64,000 nucleotides of DNA from Phytophthora colocasiae (GCA_018806915.1 JAGKQI010000103.1:1612001-1676000); one strand, 5' to 3'. Positions 41,419 through 52,814 are shown, counted from the first letter of the stretch. Program-made: numbers and translations. Notes: generated by a model not told the origin, from the letters alone.

Positions 41419-43259
41419 TCATTCAAGTGAGAGAGCTGGACCAGCTAAGGCGGGCCGCCCGCGTTTCTTCTTGGCACGTTTGTCCACGAACACAGCTCTT
41501 TTGAGACCCGATGGTTCGACATGCAGACCCAGTTTGAATCGCACTGCAACTACATGAACGCAACTCCCCAGCTTGAACCACGTTCTGCAACTGCATTGTC
41601 AAAACTCAGCGTGTACAAACCAGCCTACTCCAGGTTGCGCTTCCGCTTCGAACTCGAAATCCGTCGCCTCTTGCTGCTCTGTTTCGGATGCTTTGGTCGA
41701 CAATTCTCTTGAGACGTACCGCTGGAATACACGGTACAATCGGCCGGATGGTACTCTAATCTGGGTGTCTTGCACCTCGACAATACTGAATGCGTTTTCG
41801 GAATTCAAGCGCCGATGGTCACGCAAAATGTTAGGGCTATCTCTCACTTCTGTTTGAAATGGAAGTGATAATATCGCCTGAAGTGAGCAGCACTGCAAAA
41901 GCTGAACAAAGAGAGCGTTCAGTCGGAGTAACCTTCGCTGGGTGTGCTGCTGTTTGAAACGGCCGTTAAAGTTCTCAATTGGATTGTTTGTTTTGGCCAT
42001 TCCCATGGGAGATTCGAGACACTGCCAATTCCGATATCGACCTGTCATCCACTGACTGAGAAAGTAAGAGCTGAAGTCTGCCAAATCCGAGTCGGTATTC
42101 CAGGATGCCAATGCTTCCCTTCATCCTGTTTTGCAGCTCGAGTGGATCTCGAGCGTAGTGGATCGCGTACACGTGTCTAAACACAACCGCTCTCTTTGCC
42201 GAACTGAGGTGTGCTATGTGCTTCTTCACGTTCTTCACAACGTGAAAAACACATCAAAAACTTTGGCTGTTTATCCAGGGCGAGACTTTGGATAGCAATT
42301 GACTCGAAGCCGCTGCGTTGCGCAGCGTCAGCATCCATCATGACGTAGCCGATTCCTGGAGTATCGCCCGTAATATTGAAATACATGTCTAGTGTGGAGC
42401 GGATCGCAGCTTCCCATCGTTTTTGCTTGATGTCAGATACCAAGAACAGAGCAACTAAATGGAACTGTCGCCACATATCCGATATTCCGATCGCGATAAC
42501 AGGAAAACCACGCGTGTTCAGTTTGAATGTTGCGTCAAGGTGCGTCATGTACTGTGCAGCAAACTGAAGACGGCGAATCGTAGATTTTGTGGCAAATCCT
42601 ACTAGTAAGGGATTCTCATCAGAGCCTTCTCCAAGAAGAGGTTCCCCATTTGGGTCCACAGGAAAACCAAAGGTGAATGCCTCATTTTCCTCAAGATTGT
42701 GTGTGTATCGGTGGGTTTTGGCCAATGTAGCCATTTCGTCCACAAAATCGTTGTCATTCAAGACATTTTTGCGGTGGTTCCGGACACGCGTCTGGACTCG
42801 GGCCAGCAATTGCTTGGGGTCGATATCCTGAAAATTATACTTGAGTGCCAGCTTGTTTAAGACAACCGAAGGTTTTTCCCCTGCAGCAGCACGTTCCTTG
42901 ATAAACCGATGCATGCTGAGGCTGATCTTGCAATTCTTCGGTGAATTTGCGGTAGATAAGTGGATACCACTCTGGTAAACATCACTACGCGATGTCAGCA
43001 TACAGGTGTGGATCTTGACAAACCACATGCAGCTTTCCTGACTTGCTGCGACTACTGAACACGTCGAAGACGAGCACTTCAGGATAGTGTACCGCATCTT
43101 GTGGTTATCCACGTTTGGTGAACAGATCTGACATCTCTCTTTCTGGTTTTTGCTTTTAAGCCAGCTCTTTTGTTTGTCCATGAAGTCTTCAAGATCATGC
43201 TCAGTCACACAAGAGCTCACTTTCTGCCACACGTAGGCCGGCATTGCGAGGACTGGCAA
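41419..43259 (-). pseudogene. Second MULE transposase relic, no SET partner seen
   Basis: Starts near 43259. The first frame (to 42177) has the same N-terminal zinc region as the MULE at 10897 (CQICSPNVDNHKMRY, then LKCSSSTC), HLDATFKLNTRGF (first D) and MMDADAAQR (second D). It breaks near the FLMCF-H motif at about 42240. Later frames hold VKKHIAHL, then KTNNPIENFNGRFK (E), and finally the SWIM end GSCVHVVAVRFKLGL and GPALSLE with the stop at 41419. At least two frameshifts. It is a distant relative of the MULE-SET transposase. I found no SET gene downstream and no clear element ends. Confidence 0.82.
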
Positions 43260-43332
43260 GACGCGGAGTTAGTAGGAGCAGGTAGGGAGATTCCGCGGGT
43301 CTTGTTAGGGTCGTCGGGTTCAGGACCTTAGA

Positions 43333-43686
43333 TCAGGAGGAAGCCAATGTAAAAATGAAGAATAGCGATAATATCAATGCTTGTGGATGTCTGCAGTATC
43401 TAGAAGTATTTTTAATCTGAACCGCTGCAAAAAAATAGTCCTCAGACGCAAAGGACGTCTTTTGCAGCATATGAAGCCGTGCAGCCAATGGGATCAAGCG
43501 TCTCTGTAGTTCTGTGCAACGACTCTGTATTCCTGGCCCACTTTGCTGTAGTGCCGTTCCATTATCTGTAATTTGGGTATGGTATCTGTATTTTTGTCTC
43601 TGCTTCTGTACATACGCAAACTTATTCTGTAGAATGCACTCTCGCTCGATATCGTCTTCTACCTTCGTGGCTTGGTCAGCGTCCAC
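43333..43686 (-). CDS. Hypothetical small protein, doubtful
   Basis: 117 codons (or slightly more upstream). The N-terminal part (DADQATKVEDDIERE, KFAYVQKQRQKYRY) could form a helix; the end is hydrophobic. No family recognised. It may be a chance frame between two relics. Confidence 0.2.
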   Translation of the reverse strand: MDADQATKVEDDIERECILQNKFAYVQKQRQKYRYHTQITDNGTALQQSGPGIQSRCTELQRRLIPLAARLHMLQKTSFASEDYFFAAVQIKNTSRYCRHPQALILSLFFIFTLASS

Positions 43687-43911
43687 TTCAGAATCATCTC
43701 CAACTATTTTTTATTACTCAATGTACAATCAAGAAGTAAGGCTAAAACTCTACCAAGGAGTAGGCTGCATGAAATGAAGCAATCGTATCCGGACTGCTTC
43801 ACGCAGTCCATGTATCCTTGCTCATTATACAGTTAGGAAATGAAGAGCTTCATAGAGCTTCGAAAATCAGGCTGTATGAGATGAATCAATGGTAGCGGGG
43901 ATAAGCTTACT

Positions 43912-44706
43912 TCAGGCGGCCGGTGTAATCGCAGATGAAGCAGCAGAAGCTGGACTCGTCATCACCTTGGTCACCGCGTAAATGACAGCTGCGCCGGCGG
44001 TAACACCAAGTGTGGCCACGATAGTCTTCTTGAGGGTGCTCCATGATCTCTTGTTACCGAGCGAAGAAATTCGTTGCAAACATTTTGGTTGCCTTCGCCA
44101 GTTGCTTGTCAGCGAGACCAGCCGCCTTCTGAGCTTCCTTGGCCAGCTTAGCAATCTCATCATCGGTGTACCTTGCCGTGCGCCCAGCTGCAACCTTCAA
44201 CATCTCCGACACCTTACGCACCTTGTCATCCGATGCTTTGGCAACTTTTTCCACCTTTGCGCTGTTGGCCAATATTTTCGCTATGGCGAAGATCTGGTCG
44301 TCACTCATTTTGGCATCCTTCTTGAGTGCAGCGAGGCCCGATGCATACGCGGCCAGATTGTCATTAGCGACACCAACCTCAGCGTTTGCTTTCTTGACCA
44401 AAGTCCTCACTTGGGCGATTTCATCGTCAGTGACTTGGAAAGCTGCCATGGCCTTTTCTGGGTTTGTCAAAGTCTTCCACAACTTGGTTGCCTTTGCTGC
44501 GTCAGTCAACTTGCCCGAAGCTGTCGTCACTTTCCCCTTCACGCTCGAGATAGCCGATGTTATGACGCTTCCGATATCTCGCTCTTCTTGAACTTCTGCA
44601 GACACACGAAGTCCACGAGTTCCAAGGTCGATTTCTGGAACGATTCACAACCCATGCTTGCGATGAAAGTGACCATGAACACGGCGAGGAAGAAGGAAAG
44701 ACGCAT
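43912..44706 (-). pseudogene. RXLR effector family relic (copy 7, dispersed)
   Basis: Starts MRLSFFLAVFMVTF at 44706 with a good signal peptide, then shifts frame before the motif: RGLR and EER are readable only in the frame that opens downstream (from about 44625). Repeats run to 44054 (VTDDEIAQVRTLV, MSDDQIFAIAKIL, YTDDEIAKLAKEA). A second shift precedes the C-terminus, which is conserved (RSWSTLKKTIVATLGVTAG) and stops at 43912. It lies 18 kb from the rest of the family, between esterase genes 3 and 4, and is on the opposite strand to most of them. Confidence 0.87.
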
Positions 44707-44740
44707 CGTAGATCTTAATGACCTGTAGGCGGGTGATTTC

Positions 44741-44749
44741 GAAATGATC
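44741..44749 (-). promoter_or_regulatory. Initiator-like block of effector relic 7
   Basis: Minus strand GATCATTTC then GAAATC, 35-43 nt upstream of the ATG at 44706; a diverged form of the family block. Confidence 0.45.
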
Positions 44750-45134
44750 TCAACCAGTAGTCTCCGTTAAAAGTAAGATAAGCGAAGTACTAGAAGAATA
44801 ATCTTGAGTAATATGGATAAGCCTTTCCTGGGCAAGTCGCGCAATCAGGGATGTCCTAGCAGTCTACAGTCTACACTGTACGATAACACTCATAGAGCGA
44901 GAAATGAGAAACGCAGAATGAAATTGCGGAAACTAAGACGATCAAACGAAGACGTGAACAAGTTCCCGGGCGCGTGCTATTTTTCAAACGTATATTGTTC
45001 AACTCTTCTCCAACTCTTCAATGCAGGAACATGTATGAGATCGTATCGAAAGTAACATGTACGAGTTCAAACGCTTCATACAGTACGATAATCCGAGATG
45101 AAAAAGTATTTTGAAATATAAGTTAGCAATTCGA
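44750..45134. other. Intergenic, no gene seen
   Basis: Upstream of relic 7 and downstream of esterase 4. No coding signal is recognised. Confidence 0.4.
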
Positions 45135-46097
45135 TCAATCACTTCGAAGCGTACGTGTACTGTTGGTACTCTCAGATATCCCCTCATCTGGGATCCACGG
45201 GTCGCTCTCGACCAGTTTGTTAAAGTTGGGGAGCTGCCAGCGTTCGAGCTTCCTCACGACATCGGGGAACTCATCCTTGATCTTGTCCAGTAGCTGGTTG
45301 TACATTAACTTGTTGCCTCTTGTGTTCAGATGCAACCCGTCCTCCAGCAAGTTGTTGCGTCTCCATCGAGGCATATCGTTAAAGTACGAGAACAGATCTA
45401 CCACCGGCAGTCCCAACTTGTGTGCGGTTTCGACACAAACCTGTGCGTAGCTGCGTGTCATCTCGTTCGTACGGTCTACAATGCCATGTTTGTCCCCGTC
45501 ATTCTTCATCGCTCGTCGATGGCGAGCCAAGTCATCCACATACGGAGGTGTAATCAATATAATCCTAGCATCCACAGCTAATGCTTGGAACTCCCGGACG
45601 ATCTTAATGAGATTCTGGCGGTAATTCTCGATCGGAACATGCTGCTCCGAATTGCTCCCATTCGCCAGCGCCGCGTCATTAGCACCCAACCACAATGTGA
45701 TGAGTACGGGGTTGTAGGTACCTCTAGAGATCTCTCCTCGTATCACAGGCATAGCGTATTTCAGATACCACCGGGTATTGTAGCCTGATAGTCCTCGGGG
45801 CACAACATTGGCGGATCTGGCATAGTCGTGCTGCAAAAGTGTCACCCAACCATTGGACTTTGGGTTGGTGCCTTTTTCAGTAAGTGAATCCCCTGCAAGC
45901 AATACTGTGGGTCGAAGCTTGGGACGCAAACCGGTTTCAATGAGAAAAGCTTCCCAAGCACCCAGAGTCCACGCAATGTACGCGGCCAGAGCGATGCAGG
46001 CCAGTAACACGCGTTTATATTTGGGATTGTTGAAATCTGGGAATCTGAAAAAAGGTGAAGACTTCATGGGCTTGATAGGAGTGGAAGCGGATATCAA
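45135..46097 (-). CDS. GDSL/SGNH esterase 4
   Basis: 320 residues, one exon, intact. N-terminal anchor (RVLLACIALAAYIAWTLGAW), block I LLAGDSLTEKG, LGANDA, and EDGLHLN near residue 265. Ends with the shared WQLPNF and DPWIPDEG. No intron at the GYNTRW site. Closest in layout to genes 2 and 3. Probably a membrane-bound ester hydrolase facing the lumen or outside. Confidence 0.9.
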   Translation of the reverse strand: MISASTPIKPMKSSPFFRFPDFNNPKYKRVLLACIALAAYIAWTLGAWEAFLIETGLRPKLRPTVLLAGDSLTEKGTNPKSNGWVTLLQHDYARSANVVPRGLSGYNTRWYLKYAMPVIRGEISRGTYNPVLITLWLGANDAALANGSNSEQHVPIENYRQNLIKIVREFQALAVDARIILITPPYVDDLARHRRAMKNDGDKHGIVDRTNEMTRSYAQVCVETAHKLGLPVVDLFSYFNDMPRWRRNNLLEDGLHLNTRGNKLMYNQLLDKIKDEFPDVVRKLERWQLPNFNKLVESDPWIPDEGISESTNSTRTLRSD

Positions 46098-46705
46098 TAT
46101 TGACGGGTTGAGCTCGGGCTGTGGCCCAGTGGAGGGCGATTCCGCTATGACTCACTGCATCGGGGAGTCGCTGATGTTTGGTGATGTCTTGTGCTGTGCA
46201 GATCGTTTGGCCTGTTTATTGGACGAGGATGTCTAACATGAGATTAGAGAGCAGATTGGGTTGTAGAGTATTTATCAGATTTCACAGGGTGTTGAAACAA
46301 TTCTGACTGCCAAAAAGTTGCTCTTTAAACGTTTTTGGCATTATAGAGTTTCAGCTGGAGTGTGACACTCAAGATGCAGCAGGAATTGTAGTGCCGATTC
46401 GCTAGTACATAGTAGCAGCACCAATGTTGCCAAAGTCCCTGACCGACTTAACCGTCTTCTGTGCATTGCTTTCCGTGCCAGGGTTATATCGAAACAAGTT
46501 GGAGTCCAATTGTTGGATCAAAAGACAATGGTCAGCATCTTAGCAGTTCAAAGCTTCTCCCACTCCAAAGCCACAGGATAGAGATGTAGATTCATGGCTT
46601 CTTGGTGATGCGGTTCAAGGTTTAAGTCTCCATCAACATGAAGTTTCTTCTCAGGATCAATCCAGTTGGGGATCTCTCAAAGTTTGCTGGAGGTTGGTCT
46701 TTGAC
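46098..46705. other. Intergenic, no gene seen
   Basis: About 600 bp between esterases 4 and 5 without a recognisable frame or repeat. Confidence 0.4.
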
Positions 46706-47526
46706 TCAAACATCCAGCCGTGACATGAGCGCAGGGAAAGCGTCTGCTATCTTGGCACGCAGCAGCCGATCCATAATCTGGTTCCCCCAGCTTGACAAGT
46801 GCAAACCGTCTTCGAGGCACATCGTGCACATCGTGCGCTCGCGTACCGGCATGGAGTGAAATAGGGTGTAAACGTCCAGAACCGCCACGCCAAGTCTCTC
46901 CGCTGTCTCAACGCACACGCGAGCGTATTTCCCCGCCATGGCGTTCGATCGATCGAGAGTTCCAGTCTTGGATCGCATCCGTCGAGAAGCATCATTTAAG
47001 TGGGGAGGTGTGATTACTAGGATGTTGGCGTCTGGAGCGTTTACTCTCAAAGTGTGGATAATCTTTTCCAAATTGGCGGCGTATATCTGTACCGGCACGT
47101 GTTGCCGTGCCGACGGTCCGTTCGGAAGCGCAGCATCATTTGCTCCGAGCCATAGCGTGATCAATGATGGCGAGATACTAGACAATTCGTCCTTGACGAC
47201 GGGCAGTGCGAACTCGATAAACCACCTGCACAAAGGAGTGAACAATGGATTTTTGACAAACTGATAAGAGGGACAACGTACTTCGTATTGTAGCCTGAAA
47301 ATCCACGAGGCAGGATGTTAGCAGAGCGTTGGTATCGAGGTTGCAAAAGTGTTACCCAGCCAGATTTCGCCGGGTTCACGCCTTGTTCCGTGATTGAGTC
47401 CCCTAGAAGATACAAAAGTGGACGAGTTTGCATGTGGACGCCTCCATCCAGCTGAAGTATCTGCCAAGCTCCGAAGTATGAAGCAAAACAGACTGCTACA
47501 AGAGCGACACCAACAGTCGAACGCAT
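46706..47526 (-). CDS. GDSL/SGNH esterase 5
   Basis: Exon 1 is 47526-47283 and exon 2 is 47226-46706, with a 56-nt intron (GTACGT...TGCAG) that splits GYNTK and W; 254 residues. The N-terminus (MRSTVGVALVAVCFASYFGAW) is a signal or anchor. Block I LLGDSITEQG, LGANDA and EDGLHLS are present. Shorter at the C-terminus than genes 3 and 4, ending SRLDV. Confidence 0.88.
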
Positions 47527-47645
47527 GGTAAAGTAAAAAAATGAGAAACCGGTAGAAAACCGGTGGCAAAACAGTTCATGAAAGGGTTAAATCGCTCAGC
47601 GATGAGTGAAATGGCGAAAATTGCTCAACGCTCTAACGATACTGC

Positions 47646-48433
47646 CTACGCGTCCATCCAGATGCGGAAATTAGGAAGTTGCCATGTTTCGAGCTGCTTC
47701 GCAAAGTCAGGGAATGCCTTGCTGATCTTTGCTTGCAGTTGCTCGTCCACCAAACGGTTCCCCTTAGTGGAGAAGTGCAATCCATCGTCCAGACAGGCAG
47801 CGCGTTCACTCTCCGGCATCGCGTTGAAGAACGAGTACAGATCCAGCACGCTCACACCGACTTGGCCAGCAACTTCCACGCACGCTCGAGCGTATTCGCC
47901 TGCTGCGGCGTTCGTGCGCTCTGCCAAGCCGTTTGCTGAGAGCGATTTCCGGACGGCGTCGTCGACGTGCGGTGGTGTGATCAGTAAGATCCGAGCCAGG
48001 GGTGCCTTCGTCTGGTAAACGCGGACAATGTTGGCCAAATTCTCCTTGTAAGTTTCGAGCGGGACGTGTTGGCGTGCAGATACACTATCCGACAGAGCAG
48101 CATCATTGGCACCCAGCCAGAGTGTGATCAGCGACGGCGAACGGATTTCACCGGCAATTTCGCGTTCGATCACGGGCAAAGCTGCCTCAATGAACCACCT
48201 GAATATATCATTAGAATAGCGTAACGCAACTTAATGACATTGCACACCTACTTCGTGTTGTAGCCCGACATGCCGCGTGGAATGACATCCGCGGAGCGGT
48301 TGTAGCGGTGCTGCAACAAAGCCACCCAACCGGCATCCGATGGGTCCGTTCCATGCTGAGTTAGCGAGTCACCAGTCAGGTAAATAACCGGCCGGGGCGT
48401 CGAAGGGAGAGCTGTGTCGTTCGAGGAGCTCAT
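47646..48433 (-). CDS. GDSL/SGNH esterase 6
   Basis: Exon 1 is 48433-48252 and exon 2 is 48198-47646, with a 53-nt intron (GTAGGT...TTCAG) at the same GYNTK/W site; 244 residues. Start chosen at MSSSNDTAL (48433); an upstream ATG at 48490 is possible. It lacks the N-terminal hydrophobic anchor of genes 2-5, so it may be cytosolic. Block I LTGDSLTQHG, LGANDA, DDGLHFS. Confidence 0.88.
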
Positions 48434-48590
48434 CGTGTCAAGAAGTTGATGATACCATGTATTTGAAATCATGAGATGAAAATTGTCCAATGAAATCGAT
48501 TGTCCGTTACAAATGGATTGAAATGATCCAATCAGAACGCTTGTCCGTTACAACTCAACTTCAAGTACAAGTCAGGCAGCACATTTTGCT

Positions 48591-49763
48591 ATGGGCTCCT
48601 CTAGAAGAAGAACCGAAGCTCCACATTCGCCCTGTTCGAGCTATAGAGATCCATGGCGGCAACAAATCTCGAAGACTGTTGATAGAGCGCGTAATGAAGA
48701 CGAGCAGCTTTCAGTTGAAGGTGAGAGAGAGGTGGCAAGGAGAGTCCTTGAGGACCTGGATAGACTGTACTTTGACGATGAAGTGAGTGAAGAAGAAGAC
48801 TCGGATTCAGAGTGGGGGTCTGGTACGTCTTCATGCAGCTCACGAGGTGAACGGACAGCAGGGGGATTGACTCTCAAGGAACTCATAGTGGCGGTGAATG
48901 CTGCCATTGAGTATCATCGTCCAGTAGTGTTTCCTCCTCAGCCAGTGACGAAAACTAAGGAAGAAGACGAAGTTTCTCACTACTCTGAGGATCACCGCCA
49001 ATTCAGTCATCATCGTCATCGAGCGGAACAGTCAACTGAGTCCGAATCGGTCTTGGAGATGTTTCAGAATATGTTGGAGAAGAAGGAGAAACACTTCTAC
49101 GATCTTCGAGCTATGAATGCTGCAGCTGGTGATACTATAACCAGCCAGCCGAAAGTTGTTGCATTGCGCAATGCTACTATTGACCAACAGCAACAGACCG
49201 TGGCGTACGTGCGGGACCAGGCAACTGAGACTGAGGAGAACTTGCACCATCCAGCTCTAGATGGATCAGCAGCGGCTGATTTTCACTCGCCAGTAAGCTC
49301 GGTATCGTTTAGTGTTCATAGCAGATATTCTGCGAGTCGAAGCAAACCGATCCGACCAACTGAAGTCGGCCCCACACTTGCAGATCTTGCACGAAGCCAT
49401 CGCACAAAGGAGAAACAGCGTTCATGGCGTTCTACAGGAGGATCATCGTGGGAGTCATCCTCCGCATCGGCTGATCGTTCGTCTTCAGCTTCCAGTGCGC
49501 ACGAAAGTGAAAGCAATTATTGCAGTAGCAGCAGCAGCAAGACAAGCAGTAGAATGTCACGGCAAAGTAGATCCAGCAACCAGAACAGTAGCAAAAGTCA
49601 GAGCCAGCCCAGAATCGACCCAAAAGACCAACCATTCACACAGGCTCACAAGGACGAGGTTTCTCAAGCTGCACCACCACCTCCATCAGTAGTGTCGTCG
49701 CACGTTCCCAGCAATCCAGCAGACGTGAAATGGGAGCTCGACCTGTCCAACTTTGCCTTTTGA
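48591..49763 (+). CDS. Ser-rich hypothetical protein
   Basis: 390 residues, single exon, no recognised domain. It has an acidic patch (DDEVSEEEDSDSEW), a possible helical part (VLEMFQNMLEKKEKHFYDL), long Ser/Arg tracts and a Pro patch (APPPPSVVSS), ending WELDLSNFAF. Mostly disordered by composition. Codon pattern and length argue for a real gene. Function unknown. Divergent from esterase 6 across about 160 bp. Confidence 0.7.
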   Translation: MGSSRRRTEAPHSPCSSYRDPWRQQISKTVDRARNEDEQLSVEGEREVARRVLEDLDRLYFDDEVSEEEDSDSEWGSGTSSCSSRGERTAGGLTLKELIVAVNAAIEYHRPVVFPPQPVTKTKEEDEVSHYSEDHRQFSHHRHRAEQSTESESVLEMFQNMLEKKEKHFYDLRAMNAAAGDTITSQPKVVALRNATIDQQQQTVAYVRDQATETEENLHHPALDGSAAADFHSPVSSVSFSVHSRYSASRSKPIRPTEVGPTLADLARSHRTKEKQRSWRSTGGSSWESSSASADRSSSASSAHESESNYCSSSSSKTSSRMSRQSRSSNQNSSKSQSQPRIDPKDQPFTQAHKDEVSQAAPPPPSVVSSHVPSNPADVKWELDLSNFAF

Positions 49764-49804
49764 AAGCATGCTTTATCTTCAGAACGTCTACAGATAGCTA
49801 GTAA

Positions 49805-51571
49805 CTATACCTTGCTCGTCTTCCCGTGTGTTTCGGTTCTCATCTCCTCTACCGATTCCGGAAGCGTCTTGTTGCTATAGTCCCGCACGAGAACAGAACT
49901 GACCGTGCCGAGCAGCATCATACTGGCTGTAATGGCCAACAACAATGTCACGTGGACTGGAGGCCCGATGAGATACCCGTTAACAAACTGCGCAGCTACA
50001 GATCCTGCCCTCCCAGCGGCCGATAGAGTACCCATGCCAGTAGTACGGACGTCTGTCGGGAATGATTCAGCCGACATGAGGTCAATTGCATTCCATCCTG
50101 CAGTACTGAAAGCGTTGAAGCCACTTGCAAGCAACACGATGGCTGCAGCTCCAGACGCGGACGAATTGGCGTAGGCAAACCCAGTCGCACAGCCAGCCGA
50201 AAGCAGCATGGAGATGGCGAGAATCCGACGTCCACCGAGACGATCCATAAACACTGCAGTCATGAGATTCCCCGGAAGATTCGCTGCAGCGTAGATGAAA
50301 GCATTCGCAAAAGGGTTTTTAAGCCCAATGCGCTTGAACAGCATCGTGATCCAAGTGGCAAGTCCATAGGAGCCAAAACTCAAGCAAAACCAAGACATCA
50401 ACAGTGAAATCGTCGTGCCACGTAGTACAGGATCGAACAGCAGTCCAAATGCCGACAAGGGGCTCCGTTTAGCCTGGATTGCGGTTTCCGATGGCTCAGC
50501 AACGGCGATATCATAATTCTGCTGCAACAGCAGAGAAGTCGTCTCGTTAATGTGAGCCGAGTCCTCCCCGTTAGTCGTCGAAATGGTGTCAACAACTAAC
50601 TCTGCAGCAGTGAGCAATCGATGGCGAGCGAAGAACTGTGCACTCTCCGGGACGAATTTGTACGTCAACAGCCAACAAACGAAGCTCGGCAGTGATACGA
50701 TAGCTGCAAAGGCACGCCAAGAGTACATCGCGTCGGGACGGCCAAGCATGAACCAAGCTAAACCGGCTGTAAACACTGCGCCCTGCAAGTAGTAAAGTAA
50801 GCACAAGATCAAGATGAGATATCTACAAGTTGCTCCACTTACTACCATCCAGTAGGCAGCTACAATAGTGACGTAGTAGCCTCGACGATTCGCAGGCACA
50901 TGCTCCGAGCACAGCGTGAATATTGCTGGCACGGTGCCGCCAATACCTAGAGCAGCAACAAGTTAAAAATTTTCTATCCATATCCGCTGAAATTGAGCAC
51001 GTACCAACACCAGCACAAGTGCGAAAGGTGATCAACGCATACACATTCGGTGATGTGGCTGACAAGAGTCCGAACACGCCATTCAGCAGCAATGAATAGA
51101 GCAAACTCGTGCGTCGACCAATACGGTCACTGAGTGAGCCAAACAATAACCCTCCCGTGAACATTCCAGCGAAGATGGCAGCCGCTAATAGACCTTTTTG
51201 CACAAGTTAGCTGGTAAAATACCACTTCGAAATCAATGTGAAGCACTTACTCTGCTGCGTTCGCGTAAGCACCACTCCTTCATACACAGCCAGAATGTAC
51301 CCGATGGACAGGATCTCGATCGCATCTGCAGCATTGCCTAGACCCAAAATACTGCACATATTCTCCATCAGCTTGCAAATCGATAGACACTGCAGCTTGT
51401 TGGACACGTACAGGACAGTTCGAAGCTGGAAGACACCGTCACTGACATTTGCAATAGCCTGCAATGATATAACTCTTTAATACATTCATACACCACCATA
51501 AAGTACCAGATAATTCGTACATGCTGGAGCTGTTGGGCTCGCAATAGTCTAGTGCTTCTTCCTCCTGCCAT
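49805..51571 (-). CDS. MFS transporter, SV2/sugar-porter type, five exons
   Basis: Exons 51571-51521, 51458-51251, 51193-51005, 50946-50843 and 50782-49805 give 509 residues in one frame; introns are 57-62 nt with GT-AG ends. Start MAGGRSTRLL. The MFS signature is FGSLSDRIGRRTSL after the second membrane helix, and PESAQFF follows helix 6. A central cytosolic loop (SETAIQAKRSPLSAF) and a second half with FMDRLGGRRILA complete the usual 12-helix plan. Likely a proton-coupled carrier for a small metabolite; substrate unknown. Exon joins are my own reading from splice signals and frame. The last intron could begin three bases earlier. Confidence 0.85.
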
Positions 51572-51638
51572 TATGCTGTCCAGATCGAAACTGAGCTCTA
51601 GTTTTGACCACCAACATTTTTGGATTACCCAATCACCC
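51572..51638. promoter_or_regulatory. Compact bidirectional promoter
   Basis: Only 67 bp separate the ATG of the MFS gene (51571, minus) from that of the ankyrin gene (51639, plus). Any promoters must be shared or lie within the opposite gene's 5' part. Confidence 0.5.
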
Positions 51639-52814
51639 ATGGGACGTCGACGCTCCAAGTGGAAGGACAAGGCCCGCCTGGACCGCGGCAGCCAATTGCT
51701 GCATCTCGCTAAGACAGGAGATTGCGTAGCTTTAAGAGCGTTTCTGGACGAAGACACGGAGAAATCGGAGCACGAACGTACTGAGTTTTTGCAATTGACA
51801 CAGGATCATAATGGCTCGACAGCACTGCACCTCGCGGCCAGTGAAGGTCACTGCGAAATAGTGCAATTGCTACTGGAAATGGGAGCTGGAGAGGTCCATT
51901 TAGCTGGTGGACGCAGGAATTACGCGCGTACACCGCTACATGAGGCTGCAATCAATGGACACTTGGAGGTGTGTCAACTACTGGTGGACTTCGGACTACT
52001 GGTGGACTGCCATACGACAAGAGGACGCACACCGCTCATGTATGCTGTAAAGGGGAACTTTGTAGCTCTAGCTCGGTATTTGACGCTTGAAGCAGGAGCG
52101 AACGTGGGCGAAAAGAACGAAATGGGTGTGACGGCAGTGTACACTGCTTGTCAGGACGGATTTTTGGAAATGGTTCAGTTTCTCGTGCTGGAAGCTCACG
52201 CAGATGTGAATCTGTGCAATCGCACAAACCACGCGCCAATTCATGAAGCTGTCGCTGGAGGATTTAAGGATGTAGTGGACTTTATGCTGCGCAACGGAGC
52301 GGACAAGTACGTTGTGGACAAAATGGGCGTAACAGTGTGGCACGAAGCTGCAGGGAATGGGTCAGTTGACATGTTGGAGCTGCTCGTCCAGCATGACGTG
52401 CTACTGGATCATGAACAGGTTGATAAGGTGATGGCACGACACCCGTTCCACTACGCGGCAGTGGAAGGCAAGACGGAATTCGTGAGAGCTTTATTGGAAA
52501 AGAAGCTTGTGGACGTGAACTTTCGGGACATTGACGGCTGTACTGCTCTTTACTACGCTGCTGCAAATGGCCATGCCGATGTCATACAAGTTCTGCTGAG
52601 CTTCGGAGGAGACCCGAACATTGCATCCATCCGTAGATCACCTTTGCATTGCGCAGTCGAATGGCATCGTGTCGAATGCGTGAAACTATTGCTACAACAC
52701 GGCGCAGCTCTGGATACGACAGACAAAGATGGACTCACCGCAGCCAAGGCCGCGGCGCAGAAAGGTTTCCACGAACTGGAAGCGCTACTCGACAGCAGTG
52801 TAACAGCGTCGTAA
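51639..52814 (+). CDS. Ankyrin-repeat protein
   Basis: 391 residues from MGRRRSKWKD. About nine ankyrin repeats fill the protein: GSTALHLAASEGHCEIVQLL, ARTPLHEAAINGHLEVCQLL, GRTPLMYAVKGNFVALARYL, GVTAVYTACQDGFLEMVQFL, NHAPIHEAVAGGFKDVVDFM and further ones to GLTAAKAAAQKGFHELEALL. No other domain. A protein-binding scaffold, partner unknown. The frame is open 29 codons upstream, but an upstream start would overlap the MFS gene's start. Confidence 0.88.
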   Translation: MGRRRSKWKDKARLDRGSQLLHLAKTGDCVALRAFLDEDTEKSEHERTEFLQLTQDHNGSTALHLAASEGHCEIVQLLLEMGAGEVHLAGGRRNYARTPLHEAAINGHLEVCQLLVDFGLLVDCHTTRGRTPLMYAVKGNFVALARYLTLEAGANVGEKNEMGVTAVYTACQDGFLEMVQFLVLEAHADVNLCNRTNHAPIHEAVAGGFKDVVDFMLRNGADKYVVDKMGVTVWHEAAGNGSVDMLELLVQHDVLLDHEQVDKVMARHPFHYAAVEGKTEFVRALLEKKLVDVNFRDIDGCTALYYAAANGHADVIQVLLSFGGDPNIASIRRSPLHCAVEWHRVECVKLLLQHGAALDTTDKDGLTAAKAAAQKGFHELEALLDSSVTAS

